A stretch of DNA of 64,000 nt. Source: Erigeron canadensis. Its lineage: Eukaryota > Streptophyta > Magnoliopsida > Asterales > Asteraceae. Position numbers and translations under genes: made by a program. The stretch covers positions 36,650,275-36,714,274 of the forward strand of contig NC_057764.1 of assembly GCF_010389155.1 (NCBI RefSeq), in the 5' to 3' direction. The notes under the pieces were generated by a model. The model worked only from the letters and a program-made list of their open reading frames with translations. It made no database searches and was not told the origin of the DNA. Position 1 is the first letter of the stretch; each line of letters opens with the position of its first letter. Of the stretch, positions 47,678 to 57,700 are shown one piece after another.

Positions 47678-47973
47678 ATGAAAGCATATTTTGTTGTTCT
47701 TATAATCTGCGGTGCATTTGTGGCACATATGATATTCGCGGGTTGCCTATATTCGCGGGTTGCCTAGGTTGTTGTATCAGTTATTTTGAGAAGAGGGCTG
47801 AGAAAAACAAAGTTTCAACTTCCAAGATGAGCAAAACCACTCAAAACGACGGAGAAATGATTATTTTAGAAGTAGATGTCGGATCTAGTGTTACTGGTGG
47901 TGAAGAAAGTGGCGGTGGTGGTTGTGGCGCTAGTGGATGTGGTGGCTGTGGAGGAGGTTGTGCAGATGATTAA
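47678..47973 (+). pseudogene. Small Gly/Cys-rich protein, copy 2, broken by a 17-bp duplication
   Basis: Starts MKAYFVVLIICGAF like copy 1. The 17-bp ATATTCGCGGGTTGCCT occurs twice in a row (47732-47748, 47749-47765), which shifts the frame and brings a stop at 47765-47767 after 29 codons. Counting the segment once, the frame continues through a basic region, KMSKTTQNDGEMIILE, and a Gly/Cys tail (GGGGCGASGCGGCGGGC) to the stop at 47971-47973. The match of downstream features to copy 1 shows that the frame was functional before the duplication. Initiation at a downstream non-ATG codon cannot be excluded but would lose the anchor. Confidence 0.75.
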
Positions 47974-48728
47974 TTTGTTGATCACTCCAGTGTATAAGAA
48001 GGGTGCAGAATGGCTCTGGAACGTGAGTGCAAAATTTATATGTTTTTTTTTTCCTGTTCAATTCTGTAGTGTTGTATTAGTATATATAATGATAATGAAA
48101 TAGAATAGAGGCTGATTAAAGGTAACAAGAAATGAACTAGTCAACACAGCTTGATGTTTATGAAAACGATAATGTAAAGATATTTCCTTTGTTTAAAGAT
48201 GAATTTATTGCTGCTGTTGTCCTCTGGTTTTATTTAGGCATTGATTATCATCTAGGGAATGCATATCTCCCACTATGTTGTTCTTGACGCATTTGGGCAT
48301 TGTTATCTCTGGATCGACGAGTGTGAAAGGGAACACACATATCCATCTACGTCGAGAGCCATATCCCATCCAACCACCATGAGAACAGAAACTACTTTTA
48401 ATCATTCCAAGCTAATCCTGTCCGATGAAGGAGGTCAAAAAGTCAAACAAAGCACTCTGGTTGTAAGAGTTGGAGTTTTCCTCTGGATAGTCACCATGAT
48501 CAGTCCTGTTATTGATGGTCGCGATGAAGGTGTGTTCAAATAGACTTTGAAGGAATTGGAATCTGACACAATTGGTTAAGATATTTTTTTTGGGTATATA
48601 TCTAGTTTTTGTAAATCCGTTAAATAAATTGAAATATAAACAGATTCAATAATCAAATCAGGCATGATGAAATAGTATCTCCTAAGCTTAACTTATGATA
48701 TTCACCCTGTACAATCAATTCTCCTGGA
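47974..48728. other. Intergenic DNA
   Basis: The first 180 bp is the likely 3' region of copy 2. A 94-codon open frame at 48259-48543 has no recognisable domain. The 3' end of the PPR gene lies at 48729. Confidence 0.35.
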
Positions 48729-50867
48729 CTAATACTGCTCTTTCATTTCATCCCCGAGGATCAAAAGTGTGCTTTTAATCTCTTTAAAGTTTGTATGAGA
48801 ACGATCTCCCGCCAAAAATAAGTGAACATCATCCTTCACTATGGTCCAACTACACCCAGGACTCTTTTTAATCCCTTTCAATCTTTTCGTTGTTCTCACT
48901 AGCTCCTCATGTTCCTTATTCTTTGAAACCAAGTATAAGTCAGACAAGACCACATAAGGTGCAGCATTATCAGGCTCCAGTTCAGATATATGTCTAGCTG
49001 CAATTTCAGCAAGATCCAAACGTAAGTGGATCCTGCTTGCACCAAGAAGTGCACCCCAAACTCCAGAATGGGGCTTAAATGGCATCAAACTAATCAAATT
49101 AAATGCATCATCCAGTAAACCAGCTCGGCCTAAAAGATCAACCATGCACGCATAGTGGTCTGGACCAGGTTCAATCTTATAAGAAGATCTCATTGATTTA
49201 AAATATTTGCGTCCTTCCTCCACCAGTCCAACATGAGTACATGCAGAAAGAACACCAAGAAATGTTATATCGTTTGGCTCAACAACATTTTCCTCCATTC
49301 CCCTGAATAACTTGAGTGCCTCTTTCCCATACCCATTTTGTGCAAACCCATTAATCATGGCATTGTAAGAAACAACATTGGGAGTACTAATGGACTGAAA
49401 TATATTGTAGGCATCGTTGACGCATCCACACTTTGCATAAAAAGAAACGAGTGAATTTTGTATTGACAAGTCAAACTCCACTCCCATTTTAAGTACATGA
49501 GTATAAATTTGCAGACCTTGATTTAATGTTGCTAATGAAGCTGAAGAACTAAGAACACTACTAAATGTAAGAACATTAGGCTTGACTGCTGTCTTAAGCA
49601 TCCGGATGAACCAACGGATTGACTCCTCATACTCCTGATTACTGAAAAACCCTGATATAAGAGCAGTCCATGCAACATCATCTTTCTGTGGCATCATGTT
49701 AAAAAACTCCACTGATTTTTTCGTAAGCCCTTTGCTACTGAATCCAGTAATCATTGCTGTCCAGGAATACACATCCTTGTGTGGCATCTTACTGAAAACT
49801 TTATATGCATCTTCAACATCTTCAGCTTGAATGTAACCACCAATCAAAGAGTTCCAAGAAACCGGATCTTTTTTCTCCATTACATTAAACAACTTAAAAG
49901 CTGAACCCAAATCACCCAATCTGGAGTACATGGTAATCACAGAATTGCCTAAGTAAGTATCAAAGTCAAATCCCATAAGCAACACCAAAGCATGGACTTG
50001 AATCCCTTCTTTATATCTACCAAATCTTCCACAACCTTCAAATACTACAGTCAATGTGTTCGAAACAAGTTCTATCTCATTTCCACGTCTCAGTTGTTGA
50101 AATAACGCAAACCCATCTTCAAAACACGAGCTTTTCAAATACCCATCAATCATCGAAGTCCAAGTAACAACATTTCTTTCCGGAATCCCATCAAACAACT
50201 CTCTCGCTTTCTCAATCTCCCCTAACTTACAATACCCATCAACCATAGCACTCCAAGAAACCACGTTCTTCTCCAACATTCCCTCATAAACCCTCACCGC
50301 CTCCTCCAACTCCCCTTTCTTCAAATACCCATTTATCAATGCATTCGAACAAAAAGGATCCCGCCACTCTCTCGGCATACCACAATACAACCTCTTTGCA
50401 TCCTCTAACCTGCCAGCACGAACATAACCCGTGATCATACAAGCATATGAAACCGCATTTTTCTCAGGCGACATCAAAAACAACTCACAAGCCTTATCAA
50501 TTCCATCCCTAATCCTCATATAACCCGTTATCATGGCATTCCAAGATGCGACGTTTCGTTCAGGCATTTCATCGAACACCTTACGTGCATTATCAATCTG
50601 CCCATTGTTTGCATATGCAGTGAGCATAGCAGTCCAAGATATGATATTTTTTGTGGGCATTTGATTAAAAATGGCTTCTGATTCTTTAATGTTACCAATT
50701 CGTCCATGTTCACTAATCTTTGAGTTGCAAAAGATTATTGAAGTATAATTAGGGTTCGCTGAAAATGAAGATGTTTGACCAAGTTTGACCAGATTATTGT
50801 TATAAGATAATACTAGATTGTTAATTATATGATTATAACTTCTTTTTAATAACATGACTGATGCCAT
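48729..50867 (-). CDS. Pentatricopeptide repeat protein, PLS class with E domain (At1g53600-like)
   Basis: A 712-aa intronless protein, minus strand. After a short N-terminal segment that could target mitochondria (MASVMLLKRSYNHIINN, basic and hydroxylated), about 16 PPR motifs follow, with repeated SWNAMITGY/SWTAMIDGY signatures typical of the P-L-S arrangement. The E and E+ domains begin near PFKPHSGVWGALLGASRIH and include ELEDNAAPYVVLSDLY-like sequence and KKSPGCSW. There is no DYW deaminase domain. The order and sequence of repeats resemble Arabidopsis At1g53600. E/E+ PPR proteins bind specific organelle transcripts and usually recruit an editing enzyme in trans. The target here is unknown. 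The frame is complete and uninterrupted. Confidence 0.93.
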   Translation of the reverse strand: MASVMLLKRSYNHIINNLVLSYNNNLVKLGQTSSFSANPNYTSIIFCNSKISEHGRIGNIKESEAIFNQMPTKNIISWTAMLTAYANNGQIDNARKVFDEMPERNVASWNAMITGYMRIRDGIDKACELFLMSPEKNAVSYACMITGYVRAGRLEDAKRLYCGMPREWRDPFCSNALINGYLKKGELEEAVRVYEGMLEKNVVSWSAMVDGYCKLGEIEKARELFDGIPERNVVTWTSMIDGYLKSSCFEDGFALFQQLRRGNEIELVSNTLTVVFEGCGRFGRYKEGIQVHALVLLMGFDFDTYLGNSVITMYSRLGDLGSAFKLFNVMEKKDPVSWNSLIGGYIQAEDVEDAYKVFSKMPHKDVYSWTAMITGFSSKGLTKKSVEFFNMMPQKDDVAWTALISGFFSNQEYEESIRWFIRMLKTAVKPNVLTFSSVLSSSASLATLNQGLQIYTHVLKMGVEFDLSIQNSLVSFYAKCGCVNDAYNIFQSISTPNVVSYNAMINGFAQNGYGKEALKLFRGMEENVVEPNDITFLGVLSACTHVGLVEEGRKYFKSMRSSYKIEPGPDHYACMVDLLGRAGLLDDAFNLISLMPFKPHSGVWGALLGASRIHLRLDLAEIAARHISELEPDNAAPYVVLSDLYLVSKNKEHEELVRTTKRLKGIKKSPGCSWTIVKDDVHLFLAGDRSHTNFKEIKSTLLILGDEMKEQY

Positions 50868-52865
50868 TATGCCAATCCATGAAAATTAATGGGGTTTAGG
50901 GTTTAAGAGTGCCATTATAACTTCTTTTATTTGGTAACTTTATCTTTTTGATTTTGCGAAAACAGCCCCTGATCTTTTGAATCGGAAGTTTAATACATGT
51001 GAAGTGATTTAGATTAGCTTATTAGTTTTAGACTTGTTTTTCGATATATGATTTAGGCATACGTATATTTTTCTTTAACTAATATTTGTAGGACCAAAAA
51101 TTAGAACATGTTGAAAGTCTTTATAATAGTCAAAGTGTAAATATTTGTGAACCGCAGAAAATATATGTGACCTATTATAAGTTATAACATATATGCTTTT
51201 ACATGTTTGTATGTATGAGTTATCAAATTTGATAATTAGGTCTTGATAATAAAATGATTGTTAGTGAAATACATGTAAGTTACTCACACAAGACTACATT
51301 AAGGAAAGAGTGAAAAGGTTGGAAGAAGGCTTTTAAGAAAGTTAAAATACCACATGTGATCTTGACCAATTGGCATTTCAACTTTTTTGCATTACTTAGC
51401 CTTGGAGTTTTCATGTTGTTTGAGTTATTTATTATACTAAGAAAGAGACAAGTTATTGTGAAAGTGGAAGAAACTATATTGTAGTTACATATCTATTGCT
51501 TTGTTTAAAGCAGACACCTAAAAACTTCAAAAGGTAAGAGCCTTCATGTTTCACAACTACAATGCTTTTGAGGTGTACTCACCTAATTGTACAACTCTTA
51601 CAATTCCATTCTCACATTCGAAACAATCTCAAAATTCTTAACGAACATATTTTATTTATTTATTTTTATTTTTTTACATTTCAAACCAAAAGTTTTACTT
51701 AAACCGAAAAAATTCTTTTAACAACATGGCATAGTACGGTAGTAGTTAAATAATTTAGTATCAGCACAAGACACACATCTCGTATTTGAACTTCTACAGG
51801 TAATATCTTAGATGGTCAGGGAAGAGTTCGGAAATAGCCACAAAAAATTACCAGTTCTGCATATGTGAGAATCAAAAGACTTGCTCTTTCTTATAACTTG
51901 AAAGGGAAAAACCATCTTCTGCGTTTGTATCTATTTTCAAGAGAGAGTTTTTCTATACGATTATACCTGAAATGTTTTTATGTCTATCAAAACTTATAAT
52001 AATACCCATAAGAATATGTTTAACAAATTACCGACATATAATAATCATTCAATCTTTATATGTTTAAGACTCATGTTGAAAAATATACACCATCATAAAC
52101 ATTCAATAGTACTTACCAAATTACCAACATACAATATTGATGCAATTCCTTTCGGGTCGGAAGCCTTTCTATCTTCTTAGTCAAGCGCACTAGTAGACAT
52201 AATTACAACTAGGTATTGAAGGTTAGGGGATCTTTAGCACAAACCTAGTTAAAACCACGTAACTAGATCCCCTGTTGCGAACAAATGATCCACATATTTT
52301 TATAAAAAAAAATGTACCATAGGATCCAATTTTAATTTAGGCAATATATATTGCTAAGGACGCCCTTAGGCGTCTTTAAGCTGTCACATCATATCTTTAC
52401 AAATCTTTATACATTCTTACAAATCATTCAAATCTTATAATTTTATCTCCAACCATACAAACATCCTTACATATCATTTTACCTCCATTAAAAACAAAAA
52501 TATATTAGGTAAGGACAAGTAAGGGCATCCTTCGAAAAAATCTTTAGTTTTGGACAAGTTTCAACGGCAAAGGATATCTAAGGGCACACAAGGGCACCCC
52601 ATTGGAGATAGCCTTATTAAGGGTGTATCAGGATATTTTACTTAATTTAAACTTTTTTTGATTAAGAGTAAAATAATATATACTCGTAATGAAGAGATCT
52701 TAAGATATATATACTTTCTTTATTTTATAAATTTAGCTTTAAAATCAAATCCGCAACTTTCCATCATGATGTATGATTGATCTTGGTAATAAACCTATAA
52801 TATTTCCCATAATGCATGAATGTAATATTTCCTATAATATTTCCCATAACTCGTTAATGTTACAG
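50868..52865. other. No gene recognised; MITE-like remnant at 52340-52620
   Basis: The PPR promoter region is at the left. The segment from TATTGCTAAGGACGCCCTTA (52353 on) to CAAGGGCACCCCATTGGAG (52588 on) has GGGC/GCCC blocks at both ends like a MITE, but no target duplication was found. The rest is AT-rich. Confidence 0.35.
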
Positions 52866-53472
52866 ATGACGCCCGTTAAGTTCCATATTATCAGATTTAT
52901 TGACGTGGCAGTTTACTTTAACTAACTTCAATGTTTTAAAAACCAGTATTTTAATCATACTGGTGTGAAAAAAATTTCCGGTATTATCGGAATTACCGAA
53001 AATACCGGCCGGTACGACTATTTTATTTTAGTTTATTATTATTCTACAAAATTTGTTACAATTTAACGAAAATAATCAAAAAACAATTATAATTCACTCA
53101 AAAATAATAACAAATAGGTATTTCATAATAGAATATAAGGTTTAAATTACACAAATAACAAAAACTAACATTAAAGTATCATAAAAAAATATTTAAAATA
53201 ATTTTTTTTAAAAAATGAAAATACCGGAAATACCGGAACGGTAATACCAGGAATACCGGAAATACCGGCCGGTATGAAATAGTGAAAATACCGGAAAAAT
53301 ACCGGGATTAAAATACCGGAGTACTCTCAAATACCGGCTGGTATATACCGGTATTTAAAACATTGACTAACTTATCCAAAATGAACATATATAAGTTAGT
53401 CAAAGTCAACTATCGCGTCAGCAAATCTGATGACGTGACATCGGTGACGTGGCACTTAACGGGCGTCGTTTG
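52866..53472. mobile_element. Fold-back element interrupted by a hAT MITE
   Basis: Left arm starts GATGACGCCCGTTAAGT (52866 on); the right arm ends ACTTAACGGGCGTCGT (about 53455-53470). The arms also share ATCAGATTT, TGACG and ACTTT-ACTAACTT in the same order, allowing gaps, over about 70 bp each. The hAT MITE at 52929-53365 lies inside the left side of the hairpin. Confidence 0.65.
52929..53365. mobile_element. hAT MITE with ACTAACTT duplication
   Basis: Element of 437 bp between ACTAACTT at 52921-52928 and 53366-53373. Ends CAATGTTTTAAAAACC (left) and, on the opposite strand, CAATGTTTTAAATACC (right). The interior is dense in ACCGG/CCGGT words (ATACCGGAAATACCGG, ATACCGGCCGGTA). The 8-bp duplication and CA..TG ends assign it to hAT. 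Confidence 0.9.
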
Positions 53473-53622
53473 TCAAAAACTAACGAGATACCCTTTATTA
53501 TGAAATTTTTGGAAATAGGGTCATTTAAATAGACGAAAACAATATAGGTTACCTTTAATAGGAAATTTGTGTAAATGAGTTACCTTTTTATGTATTTTTC
53601 CCTATCTATATCTATATCTATA

Positions 53623-53989
53623 TCTATATTAATAAACAAACTACACTCCCTTCTCTTCAACTCTCTACCTTTAAAATACCAAAAATACCCTTAATTTTTA
53701 ACACATTCCTAACTCACACACTAAATCTACCCAATCTATCCTAAAATATTTTACACCCATATTTCCCAAACTATCTATATCCTTTATTAATAAATTTAAA
53801 TATTTCAACTTAATATCTCTATAATGTTCTTAATAAAGTTATTTACAAACAATACATCCCTTAACTATAAAATAACTACACTACCATTTACGTCAATTAC
53901 TTTTAAATTAATAGCCACATCGTTACCATCATCGCCACTAACACCACCCGTTGCCGCCACCGCCGCCGCATTGTACGGGTACCTATCTC
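53623..53989 (+). mobile_element. Helitron-like element upstream of the callose synthase
   Basis: Starts TCTATATTAATAAACAAAC next to a TATATC repeat (53604-53626). Ends in CCGCCGCATTGTACGGGTAC then CTATCT, like other 3' ends here, with the final CTAG apparently mutated. It contains the GTTGCCGCCACC-rich tract seen at other termini. A 66-codon frame across it is not a gene. Confidence 0.45.
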
Positions 53990-54719
53990 ATTTATCATAC
54001 TTATACCGACTCAAGTCTAATTAATGTTCAATGATTTACAAATTGATCAGATGATAAGAAATAAAAGAATCCCATTTAAAAAATATATTACTCTAGTCGT
54101 ATATAAATTATAAACACACAAAGCTGGCCTAGTTACTAAAGGTGCGAATGGATCGAGAAAATTGATCAGATGATTGGCCTAGTTACTAAGGTCTAATATC
54201 CTCACATTTATTCTGATGAATTTCCCTTTCTAAGTAAAGCTCTACGTGGCCAGAAAAAGGTCCAAAACGATCGAGAAAATATCTCAGTTAGACTCGACCT
54301 CCCCAGATAACCTGAACATACTGTTTTCCACGCCAATAATATGAATTCCGTTAAAAATCTCATGTTGTATCATTTTTAATACAAAGAGCAATAAACAAGA
54401 AGAAAACTTTCTTCACTGCTGCTTTTTAGTTGATAATTTGTCACAAAAAGCAAACCCACACAAACATACATTTATTTTATAGAAAGCAAAAGCAAAAAAA
54501 GATCACACCACCACTAACCACTAATTAAAATCAATAAAGCAAGCCTTGCATCTTTCTTCATAAAGTGTACTTCTTACATACACTATACTACTCACATTAT
54601 ATCATATATTGCATATATGCATATACTACTAATACTATACATACAAGATCCCCTCCATATTATTCTAAACTCTAGTTCCTTGCTCTACATCTTTGGTTCA
54701 TATATGTTTAACAACAACA
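53990..54719 (+). promoter_or_regulatory. Promoter and 5' leader region of the callose synthase
   Basis: AT-rich, no gene. CA-rich leader-like sequence (ACCACCACTAACCACTAAT) from about 54500 precedes the coding start. An upstream ATG at 54704 opens a 19-codon frame that overlaps the main start (see the separate entry). Confidence 0.4.
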
Positions 54720-54763
54720 ATGACGGAAATTGTGGTCGTAGAGCCAAGCATTGCGAGTACTAG
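54704..54763 (+). promoter_or_regulatory. Upstream ORF overlapping the callose synthase start
   Basis: ATG at 54704-54706 opens a 19-codon frame ending at TAG 54761-54763, out of frame with the main ATG at 54720. If this ATG is in the mature leader, ribosomes initiating on it would bypass the main start. The context TATATGT is weak, so leaky scanning is likely. Whether the leader includes it is unknown. Confidence 0.45.
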
Positions 54764-57700
54764 TAATAATACTACTAGAGGAAACCATGGTTCAAGTAAT
54801 CAAAATACTAACAGGACAAAACCGTTTTACACTAGATCAATTACGTCGGGACGTGAGTATGGTTTTGAGCCATTTGATTCTGAGAAACTTCCGGTTACTT
54901 TGAAATCAGAAATTCAAAGGTTTCTTCGTGTTGCTAATCTCATTGATTCCCAAGAGCCTCGTGTCGCTTGTTTATGTAAGTCCTTTTTTAGCTTCAAATA
55001 AGTTGAATTTTTGAGTTTGTTAGCATATATATATGTTAGAACTTAGAAGATTCTTGTTGGGAAGTATATTTAACATTCAAAGTATATTTGTGTTTGCTCA
55101 TTTGTGATAGATTCTGTTATTACTAACAAAACAGAACAAAGTATTTGGAATCATGTGATTCTTGAAAAGATTCCAATATGGATATTCTTAATATTTGGAT
55201 TACAATGTTTCTTGTATGTATTCTTGATCTTCTTTTGATTAATTTTATCATTGTCTAATCATTTTTTTGTTGGACCAGGCCGGTTTCATGCATTTGTAGT
55301 TGCACATGACTTGGATCGCAATTCAAGTGGGCGTGGAGTGAGGCAATTCAAGACTGCTCTTCTTCAGCGACTTGAACAGGTGAACTAAAAGCCCTTACAG
55401 TTAAAACAAACAATATCAGTTTAAATACACTTAAGAGTTTCATATGGTATCATAATTTTCTTCCATTTTAACTATATATTGCATGCGGTGAATAGGATGA
55501 AGAAGTTACTTACAGAAAAAGGAAAGAAAAAAGTGATGTACGTGAAGTCAGGCGTGTTTATCGTGAATACAAAGATTATATTATCAAACATGGTGGAGAA
55601 AGTACTTTGGAGAACAGGTATTTGTTACTTTTCAGAATTATGCATCCCTGAATTGTTCGTGTTTCTGATGCTGACAAAAAAGCTGTCTTTAGGGAAGCGT
55701 TGATCAAAGCTGGGACAATCGCTTCTGTGTTATATGAAGTGTTAAATAAACTTACAGAGGCTGCGGGTACACAGGTTCATGTTTCGTTTATGCACGATGT
55801 CTGAATTGTAATAAAGTTATTATAAATTCATTCATAATTTTGATTATATTGTATCTTCCTGACAGGCCCAAGCTGATAATGACGTTAAAAGATCAGAATT
55901 CTATGATTTTAACATCCTTCCTCTTGATCAAGGAGGTGTTCATCAAGCAATTATGCAACTCCCCGAGGTCTGATGTTAAATGATTATGTAGACTTGTCAA
56001 AATGGGTGGGTTGGGTAACCTGTCAATTTGTGTTTGGGTCAACATGAACTGGTTTGACCCGTTTCCTTTTTTCCTACTTTTTTTTTTTTTGAAAATCTTC
56101 GGTTTGAGATGAATTATCCCTGAATTGATCTATATAAAATTACAAATACACGGGCTAGAATTTTCACGTTCAAGATTACCTATTGTTGTTTCACTGTATA
56201 TAAAGCCATCTAACCACTTGATGAACTGCTACAGATTAAAGCTGCAGTTGGTGCTGTCCGTAATATTCAAGGTATACCTTTCATTGAAGAATTCACCACT
56301 CAAAGGCCTCATTTTGACTTGTTTGACTGGCTCCAGCATTGTTTTGGGTTTCAGGTTGAATTACACCTTTCCAGTTTTCGGCATTCCTAACCTTATTCAT
56401 CAATTTGTGCTAATATTTTTATGCATATTCAGAAAGGAAACGTCGCAAACCAGAGGGAACATTTAATTCTACTTCTTGCAAACAGTCATATTAGGTGCTG
56501 TAATAAACCAACAAATACAACCAAGGTAGACAAAAGTTATATATACACTTGCATTGTTTATTTACGAAATGTATTTGCTAACTCTGAAAGATACAGTTAG
56601 CGGATGGCGTTCTACGTGATATGATGAAGAAATTCTTCAAGAACTATAGAGAATGGTGCAAATTCTTGGAGAAGAAGAACAGCATAAGGTCATAGATATT
56701 CTACTAAGTGGATACATCTTTCCTGAATGTTACAAAATTCATCTAAAGGCAATTTCTGATTGCTATCTAATGCAGGTTCTCATATTCAGATCCAGAAGCA
56801 CAACAACACCAGCTTCTGTATATTGGCCTCTATCTTCTCATATGGGGCGAGGCTGCTAATTTGCGATTCATGCCAGAATGTCTTGCTTATATTTTTCACC
56901 ATGTAGGTTGCACATTTGTTATTTCAATTAGAGGACATAATCAACTCATTTACTTATGAATGGGTCATTTTAGGTTGTATTTACTTAATTGAACGTGGAA
57001 TGGGTCACACGGGCAAAATAGTTTGAAAGTAGTCCCACATATTTGTATGATCAGAATTTAGGTTATAATTACTTATATTGTTTTTGTAAACCTAGACAAA
57101 AAAAATAAAGTCTTTGAGGGTCAACCCAACCCGACCTGACTCGTGCTTAAAATGACGTATTTCAACCAGACTGTGTTGAAGTTGACCTATTACTTAGTAT
57201 GGTAGCTAATCATGCCATCATGATTGTCACTTAGTTTTTTCTTGTTTTGTAGATGGCTCATGATTTGCGTAGTATGTTGATGGGTGCAACCATTTTAGCA
57301 GCTGGTGAAAGTTTCGCGCCTGCATATGGGGGAGGTCCTGAATCTTTTCTTAACAATGTTGTAACCCCAATATATAATGTTATTCGTGAGGTATTTCAAG
57401 ATACAAACATCCATTATTATAACTTCAGTTTCGATTTTGACAGTCTGATTTCTAATATTTTGGTATGAAAATACTGAAGGAAGCTAAGAAAAACCAAAAT
57501 GGCATGACCGATCATTCTACATGGAGAAACTATGACGATTTGAATGAGTTTTTTTGGTACTTCTTGTGTATATCTCTAAAGTTATAATGGCAATGTGAAC
57601 ATAGTTAAAGGTAATAACTACTTGTTTTGTATCTTTAGGTCTCCTGATTGTTTCCAACTAGGATGGCCTATGAATCAGGAACATGACTTCTTTTATGTCC

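Noticed and set aside
48259..48543. 94-codon frame left of the PPR gene
   Set aside because: No family features, and no counterpart in the duplicated locus.
48729..50867. DYW-type editing deaminase
   Set aside because: The protein ends after the E/E+ region; the HxE and CxxC signatures of DYW are absent.
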